Made by a program: the position numbers and the translations under genes. A stretch of 64,000 nt of DNA from Niebla homalea (taxonomy: Eukaryota > Ascomycota > Lecanoromycetes > Lecanorales > Ramalinaceae): contig JAHGAU010000001.1 of the NCBI GenBank assembly GCA_019925105.1, positions 2,914,001 to 2,978,000 of the forward strand, in the 5' to 3' direction. Each line of letters opens with the position of its first letter. Within the stretch, counting starts at the first letter, position 1. Under the pieces are notes generated by a model. It was not told the DNA's origin. It saw only the letters and a program-made list of their open reading frames with translations, and did no database searches. This document shows, piece by piece, positions 58,894-64,000 of this stretch.

Positions 58894-60313
58894 TTATAGG
58901 ATGGGATTCGGGAGATCGTAGGTCATTGATGCCAGCGTCGGACGAGGGCCGGTGTATCGGCGTCTCATCACCCTTCCTCCACCCTGAAGGAATGTCTGAG
59001 CATTAGAAGGCATATCAGCAAAGATCACGAAGTGGCACGCTCCTTGCAGGTTGAGAGACGTCGCGGGTATTTTGAGCCCGGTCAACAAGACTAGATGCCA
59101 GAGTCAGTAAACGAAGATGCTGTCAATTGACGACGTAAGTGGTAGACTTACCCTTGACGGGGTCATCAGGGTTGTTGAAGCGTCGCATCGCGTCGGACCT
59201 GTGCGACAAAGAGATCGTTAAACGGAGGCACATGACGTTTATCCCTAGCATGATAAGCAGAGACTCCAAGTTCCATGTGGTGATCGGCCAGTCAGTGAAA
59301 ATGATGACCTTCTCTTTGAGGTCCAAGCAAATCTCCTTTAGCATTCCCACGATGAAACAGAGCTTGGCGCTCAGTCTCACGATGTACACCGCCATTCTGA
59401 TTCGGTCCATATAGGGGGGAAGGTCCTTCTCCGGCTTAGTGATTGTAAAGTAGGCAATGCGCCATAATCGTCATTGGCGTTTCGCAGTCGCTCCAGCTTT
59501 TTCACGCTTGACTTGGACCTTGTATACATCTTGTTGTGCAATTCTGGGTTGAACGTGCTCATGCACATTTGCTGGTGAACCTAATCCTCCGTAGCTGAGA
59601 AGTCCAATGCCTCCCTATATCCTCTTTGAACTCAATTTTATATTCTTGGATCGCTTGACCCCGCAACATCCCCAGCTGGTCTTTTTGTACTTTCTCTATG
59701 ACGCTCACCACCAAGTTTTGATGATAAGCTGGGTCACATATGTCACGTTGCATTAGTGTCGGTGTGGTAGTCTAGTAAGGCAAATTTCTGGGTACTGCGA
59801 CTATGCTCGGCGGCGTTCCTTCAACTGTGGGCAAAGGAGTGTCGGAACGGGTTAGCCAAGGAATTCCTGTCCTCTGCTGAGGGTTCTGCCTGCTTTGGTC
59901 GGATGGTTGGTTCGCTGAGTGTCCTCGCGGCTTAGAAGGACGCCACCGCTCAGCTCGCGGCCCTTGTGCGATGGCGAGAACGTAAAAAACACCTCTCCCG
60001 GGATCCTCATTTGGGTTCGTATAGTGTCTCCCAAAGTAACTTACTTTGTGAGGGTTGGCCATGATCATCATGACCTGGTTAATTGTCCACATGTTAGTTG
60101 TACCCGGGCCTCGAGCATCGCCTACGCGATACTGATTGAAAGGACTAGCTCTCTGATCGAGCTTGCCGCCCGATTCTAGGCGAAAGGCGAACCAACAGTC
60201 ATTAACAATGGCTTGTCGAATACCTCTCCGAGTGATGCATCTGTCGAACCGTAAGTAGGTGAAGTTGTGACCCCATTCACATTGTGGGTTGTTGCAGCTA
60301 TGTCCTGGGCGAA
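58894..60313 (-). pseudogene. SNF2-type helicase C-terminal region, inactivated
   Basis: Minus-strand reading gives a helicase C domain: SAKLCFIVGMLKEICLDLKE, KVIIFTDWPITTWNLESLL (motif IV), then a spliced step (GTAAGT to CTAG, 59,091-59,150) into VLLTGLKIPATSLNLQGAC (motif V), FADMPSNAQTFLQGGGRV and a motif VI position with RRRYTG instead of the usual HRIGQ. Upstream, about 60,313-60,046 encodes a Cys-containing segment (SCNNPQCEWGHNF) ending at a GTAAGT donor. Breaks seen: an in-frame TAG at 59,772-59,774 where the same frame continues on both sides, a frame change near 59,585, and another near 59,470 (DYG to IAYFTITKPEKDLPPY). Spliced alternatives for the frame changes need very short introns. 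Inferred: a dead copy of the SNF2-like helicases often found near fungal repeats. Confidence 0.7.
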
Positions 60314-60419
60314 CTGCTTTACATATTGGTATTTATCTTGTCAGCCGAAACGCCATCAACGCCAACCCACAAGCTTTAATCAAGACTTGCTGAAGAATCA
60401 TACAGAAGAATGTGCGTGG

Positions 60420-60860
60420 TCATTGCATATACATTACCCCTAAACATGGCGCCGAGCCTGTGTAACTTCTAATGAAAGAGAGTTCTAGAAAATGGACGAG
60501 CTTGGGCAAAATGCTGAATATGCATCTGCTTAAGCCCGGAGTCAAAAAAAACAAATGGAGGTCTGCTTCTGTCTCTATCAGAATTGGCCGTCTCTTTGGA
60601 AAAGTTATGTTTTGCTCTGGATCTAAGTCAATTTCTCGGGTTTTAAGGTATTCGAGTGGTAATAGAAATCTAAGTTTGTTGAATTTAACTTGAGGAGGAG
60701 GTTGTGCCGACCGCAGTAGGGCACTTCTTACCGTAGATGACATGTGCTGATGGAAAAGACTGTTGCGATCAATGCTTGTCCGTCGAATGATTGCTGACAC
60801 AGGGCGTTCGGACAATGCACGTTGTCGGTCCTGACACCGGTGACCATCATGAGAGATCAA
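60420..60860 (-). pseudogene. Coding-like fragment of unknown family
   Basis: An open stretch of about 146 codons with no ATG start. Its middle (KFNKLRFLLPLEYLKTREID, then PEQNITFPKRRPILIETEAD) has a natural protein-like composition. A GGTAAG donor-like site lies inside at about 60,731. It sits between the GATA-like fragment and the helicase remnant on the same strand, so it may be an exon of the same broken gene. No motif recognised. Confidence 0.3.
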
Positions 60861-61665
60861 CCCTGCTGTAAAGAATCGACCAGGGCATCAACCTTGATGT
60901 CTATTTCCCTAAGCGACGTAGGGGAGACATCAAAGTTGCCGTCCAACATGGACATTGGTGCTGGCATCTCGTTCATCCATTTGTCAATTTCAAGTCTGGT
61001 TCCATCTTCTATGACTGGGACCAAGGTGTCCACTTTGTCCAGCTGAAGTAGCATCGCTTACGTATACGTTGACAAATTCCGCACACCCACCAATAATTCC
61101 ACGATGGACCTTTTGTCTCTCCGATACTTTCTCGAGTTGTCCGATGCCCTTGATCAACGCATCCGTCATCACTTGTACGATTGCGGCCTTAGCGCTGGCC
61201 TGCCTTGCCCCGAGGACAATAACTCGGAGGTCACGTTCACTGGGCATTGTAGTGTTTGTTGGCTTGTCCATGTCCGTGTCCTCCACACTCAGGTCCTTGT
61301 CCTTGCGGGTTGGGGTGCAACTCTATTTCACCATCTCATCACTAGCGTTTTGTCCAAGTGCGGATTTTACGCTAGTATCAGAGCCCTGCTGCTTCTCTAA
61401 CATTGAATGCCAATAGAGGTCTCCACTCGACAGGGTCTTAGCGCTTTTGACCGGCTTGTTTATGGGGGCACATGGCGCTGATGTCGACTGCTGTCCTGAT
61501 TTGACGTTTTTCGGTGCTCTTTTCATTGGTAGCACATTAAAGGCTCATATTTCACAGCTTACCGCACTGATTGCATAACAGGTGCGAACCATCGCGCCCT
61601 TGAGACTGCGAACCATCGCGCCACTTAAGGCCCCCAACCTTCGTCCAGTGGAAAGGCATCTTTAA
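60857..61665 (-). pseudogene. GATA-like zinc-finger gene fragment with premature stop
   Basis: Near 61,563-61,640 the minus strand reads TKVGGLKWRDG, then a GRDGSHLLCNQCG segment, the second half of a GATA-type finger (WRxGPxG...LCNxCG). The expected first Cys pair is not visible. A GTAAGC donor follows at once; splicing 46 bp (61,517-61,562) continues the frame into a Ser/Lys-rich region (APKNVKSGQQ ...). An in-frame TAG at 61,323-61,325 interrupts it, and the same frame then runs on for about 90 codons with an EDTDMDKPTN segment and a helical segment. Near 61,050 the frame shifts and continues to a TGA at 60,857 (KVDTLVPVIEDG ... DALVDSLQQG). The stop is a CAG-to-TAG type change. The protein identity beyond the finger is unknown. 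Confidence 0.5.
61583..61622 (-). repeat. 24-bp tandem duplication inside the GATA-like finger
   Basis: GGCGCGATGGTTCGCA (minus strand) occurs at 61,622-61,607 and again at 61,598-61,583, a 24-bp period. It adds eight residues (RDGSQSQG) between the Trp-Arg of the finger and its Cys pair. Confidence 0.75.
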
Positions 61666-61727
61666 TTACCAGATGAAAAGTTAACCAGAATCAGGGTTGT
61701 GATAAGGATTTGGCCAGACGAAGAGGC

Positions 61728-62146
61728 TCAATTAGCAGAAATTGATGTGCTTGGCCCCGCATTGACTTTGTGAGAGGATACAATTCGTGCGCAGCCAATG
61801 ATGTCCTGCATACGGACACTCATTTGCTGGCTGGGGCGATATTCATTACTGAAGATAAATCGTCTGTTGCCCGAGCAGACATATACTGTTGCATGCCACG
61901 GGTCTGGCTTTCCATCACGCACATTGGCCCCGAATGCAGGCTTGTTGGCCAAGGGGCTGGTAATCATGGTGATTCTATAGCCTGACATCTTGAGCGTATC
62001 AAATTCATCAAAGATTCTTTCAAATCGACGAGACACTAGTGGAGCTGACTCGGCGGTATGTCTGGTATGCCGAGGCGGTGAAATCGGATTGCTCGTGGCA
62101 TTCACAGTCCCCTTTGGACTGTGATGGTCCAGCGTGGATGTTAACG
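61728..62146 (-). pseudogene. Coding-like exon of unknown family
   Basis: An acceptor-like TTGACAG at about 62,147 is followed by a long frame without ATG: a Ser/Pro/His-rich start, then RRFERIFDEFDTLKMSGYRI, TMITSPLANKPAFG, VRDGKPDPWHATVYVCSGNR and RRFIFSNEYRPSQQ, ending with TAA-type stops near 61,728. The pattern is convincingly protein-like. A further coding-like piece (IPDIFVTSTTSVTAQRGVEP) lies just upstream at about 62,200-62,275. It probably belongs to the same broken gene as the GATA-like fragment downstream. No family recognised. Confidence 0.4.
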
Positions 62147-62279
62147 GCTGTCAACACTCACTCAGAGAGCAAAATCACGTCAAATATTGTCCAGATTGAC
62201 GCATAGCTGGGATTTTGGTTCGACTCCTCGTTGAGCAGTGACAGATGTTGTGCTTGTCACGAAGATATCTGGAATCCTG

Positions 62280-64000
62280 CCGTCCGCTTAACTAACACGT
62301 TTTCTTTAGATCTTTGAGTTGGGACCGCAGGCCCATGCTTTGCACATTTCAGACATCCAAGGACGTCGCTGTCGACATCTGCAGTCTTTAAAGGCCAATA
62401 TTATCATCGCAATTTGGCCAACGTGCTTCCACTAATCCCGAAAGCAATTTGGCCTGAGGTATCCACCCATAAACAAATTATCTATACTTGCATTATAATT
62501 GTCCAAGCACCGATGGCCAAGAATTGTTCCGATACATCCACTGGGTCAAGTCACGGACTCATGCGCTTGGATAGTGGAAGTCGCTGTACCTCTATGCACC
62601 CAGATCTCTGTTTGGCATTCTAGCTGCCCAATTCTTCATCGCACTATAGGTGAAAGGGTCAACCAATCCTAAAGTCTTTGCTTGCCTACTGCCAAGAGGC
62701 CAAGGACCTTGCCGCTAAGCCTGTCACAATTGCCCCCTTTGAAAACAAGGCAATCGCCCTGATTGCGACAGCGGGCAGTAGGCGAAGCGTTTATGCTGAA
62801 TGAGATTGTATAGTACTGAATGAGTGTTGAGTGTCGAAAGGTTTGCTGTGACAGTGTTGTCTCTTTGAGAGCACCGCACAGCTGTGGGTCTGACTCATGT
62901 TTTTCGGCGATCCACTCCGTGTAAGGAAGCGTATGGATTCACTTGGCCATAAAGTCTCATGGCTCTTTCTCTCTTCCCGAATATATGAGGTCACGGTACT
63001 GCTACAAACGAGCTTCATGAAGAGACGAAACAGTGAATCGGCAAGGAAGGAACGTATGTTATATATTTAGGTAGAAAACTGAAAGCGAAAGGCTTCCCAT
63101 CATCCAAGCTCAGGGCCATACAAGCTCAGACCCAGCATAGTAAGACGATACGTCAGGATTCAGTCCGCGGACAAGGATGATACCTTCGACTGGACAAAAG
63201 CTCAAAAGATTCCGATATATTTTTGAGGAATTTTGTTTTAAGGCTCCCTGTCCCAGAGAATTTGGGTCTGCGTCGTTTTTGACTCCTGAACAACAGTGAG
63301 CTATTATGGTTCGAAGAGATATGAAGGAGAGATTCCAGTAGATCTATCATTGATGAGGTCCCGGCCGGTAGGGAGAACTGACAGGTTGGATTGATGTCAT
63401 TCTACCGTGTACATGTAGTGGGAGTATTGATGGTAGGATGGCATTGTTCGTATTACAAATGCCCAGTGCTGGCCTGTCGGGATATGTGAATTTCATCGTA
63501 AGACCCATATTGAAGCAGCAAGGAATACTGCTAGTCAAAATTGCATAATTCTATCAATGTCGATAGAATGACCTTCATCGGAACTCGTCTTCACCCTCGC
63601 ACAGTTTTAGGAATGAAGGCTATGCATCAAAAGTGTACCTGTGTGACGTAGTAGACTCTGAAGCTCAGAGCCCGTAGTCGAAACTGTCGAGACCGGAGGT
63701 GTACGTGGTTCTGCTATAACACTACGATTGGAGAGGGGTTGACCAGATTTGTCTGCCACGTGTCCGGCAAACCTTATCTGCGAGATTTTCAGCTATCACG
63801 CGAGCTCCGGGGGTACTGTCACGGCTGACATGCGCGAGTTGTGTCCAACAGCACGAATTGGAAGATGTGTAGGAAAAGGCTTTTGCCAAGGGGAGAGAAA
63901 AGAGCACTTCTTGTATGTTGCGAGATATTGTGGCGTCATAGCGGGCGTGCAATTCCACGGTAGTTCACTTATGGCTTGGATATGCTAGTAGTAACATCAA
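62280..64000. other. No gene recognised at the right end
   Basis: Ordinary composition with short frames only. Nothing here has a motif or splice pattern I can support. Confidence 0.45.

Noticed and set aside
59442..59568. An intron to explain the frame change before the helicase C domain
   Set aside because: Available donors (GTCCAA, GTCAAG, GTGAAA) are poor and the coding pattern continues through the supposed intron; a one-base frameshift fits better.
62217..62227. GGTTCGACTCC, a perfect tRNA B-box-like word
   Set aside because: The flanking bases do not form a T-arm stem and no A box or acceptor stem lies upstream, so there is no tRNA.
1..64000. CRISPR arrays, bacterial-type operons, rRNA genes
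   Set aside because: None seen; regular repeats present are LTRs, LINE tails and degenerate tandem repeats of a eukaryotic genome.

Overview
The window is nuclear DNA of a filamentous ascomycete, most likely a Dothideomycete (Mycosphaerellales-like). The signs are short 58-113 bp introns with GT...AG ends and CTRAY branch sites, a fungal Snf1 and Has1, a CFEM protein, a DUF7702-type membrane protein, and a two-speed layout with heavily mutated repeats. The species assignment is inference.

Bases 1 to about 34,005 form one AT-rich block that looks mutated by repeat-induced point mutation (RIP): CpA and TpG are almost absent, TpA is abundant, and every decayed coding stretch is full of stops. 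Inside it I could place LTR elements by exact end matches and target-site duplications: a small two-LTR element C (3481-4837), a full-length Ty3/Gypsy element A (5252-12896, minus strand), a small two-LTR element D related to C (13991-15547), two solo LTRs (15622-15792 and 16957-17289), and a large minus-strand Ty3/Gypsy element B (17701-31099). Element B is interrupted by a plus-strand LINE (about 18.8-24.58 kb) and carries a 5'-truncated LINE (26251-26632). Another LINE 3' tail lies near 1.4 kb. The block ends abruptly beside a GC-rich inverted repeat at 34,008-34,057.

From 34.1 kb onward base composition is ordinary and genes appear. They are: HAS1 (DEAD-box helicase for ribosome biogenesis, plus strand, one intron); a 1.8 kb C/T-rich repeat tract followed by a 27-codon ORF; an orphan secreted protein (39.2-40.3 kb, minus); a six-exon seven-helix DUF7702-like membrane protein (41.4-42.6 kb, minus); a three-exon four-helix membrane protein (43.1-44.3 kb, minus); a small charged single-helix protein with an apparent frameshift (46 kb, minus); SNF1 kinase (48.3-51.1 kb, minus, intronless); and a CFEM-domain secreted protein (53.4 kb, plus).

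The right end (57.5-62.2 kb, minus strand) holds decayed multi-exon genes: the C-terminal half of a SNF2-type helicase, a GATA-like zinc-finger fragment and unknown coding fragments. Two premature stops there are CAG-to-TAG type and there are several frame changes, so RIP-like decay reaches this side too, only more weakly. The genes show no operon-like logic. HAS1 and SNF1 are housekeeping or regulatory genes. The secreted orphan and the CFEM protein are typical of accessory, host- or niche-facing functions near repeat-rich compartments.
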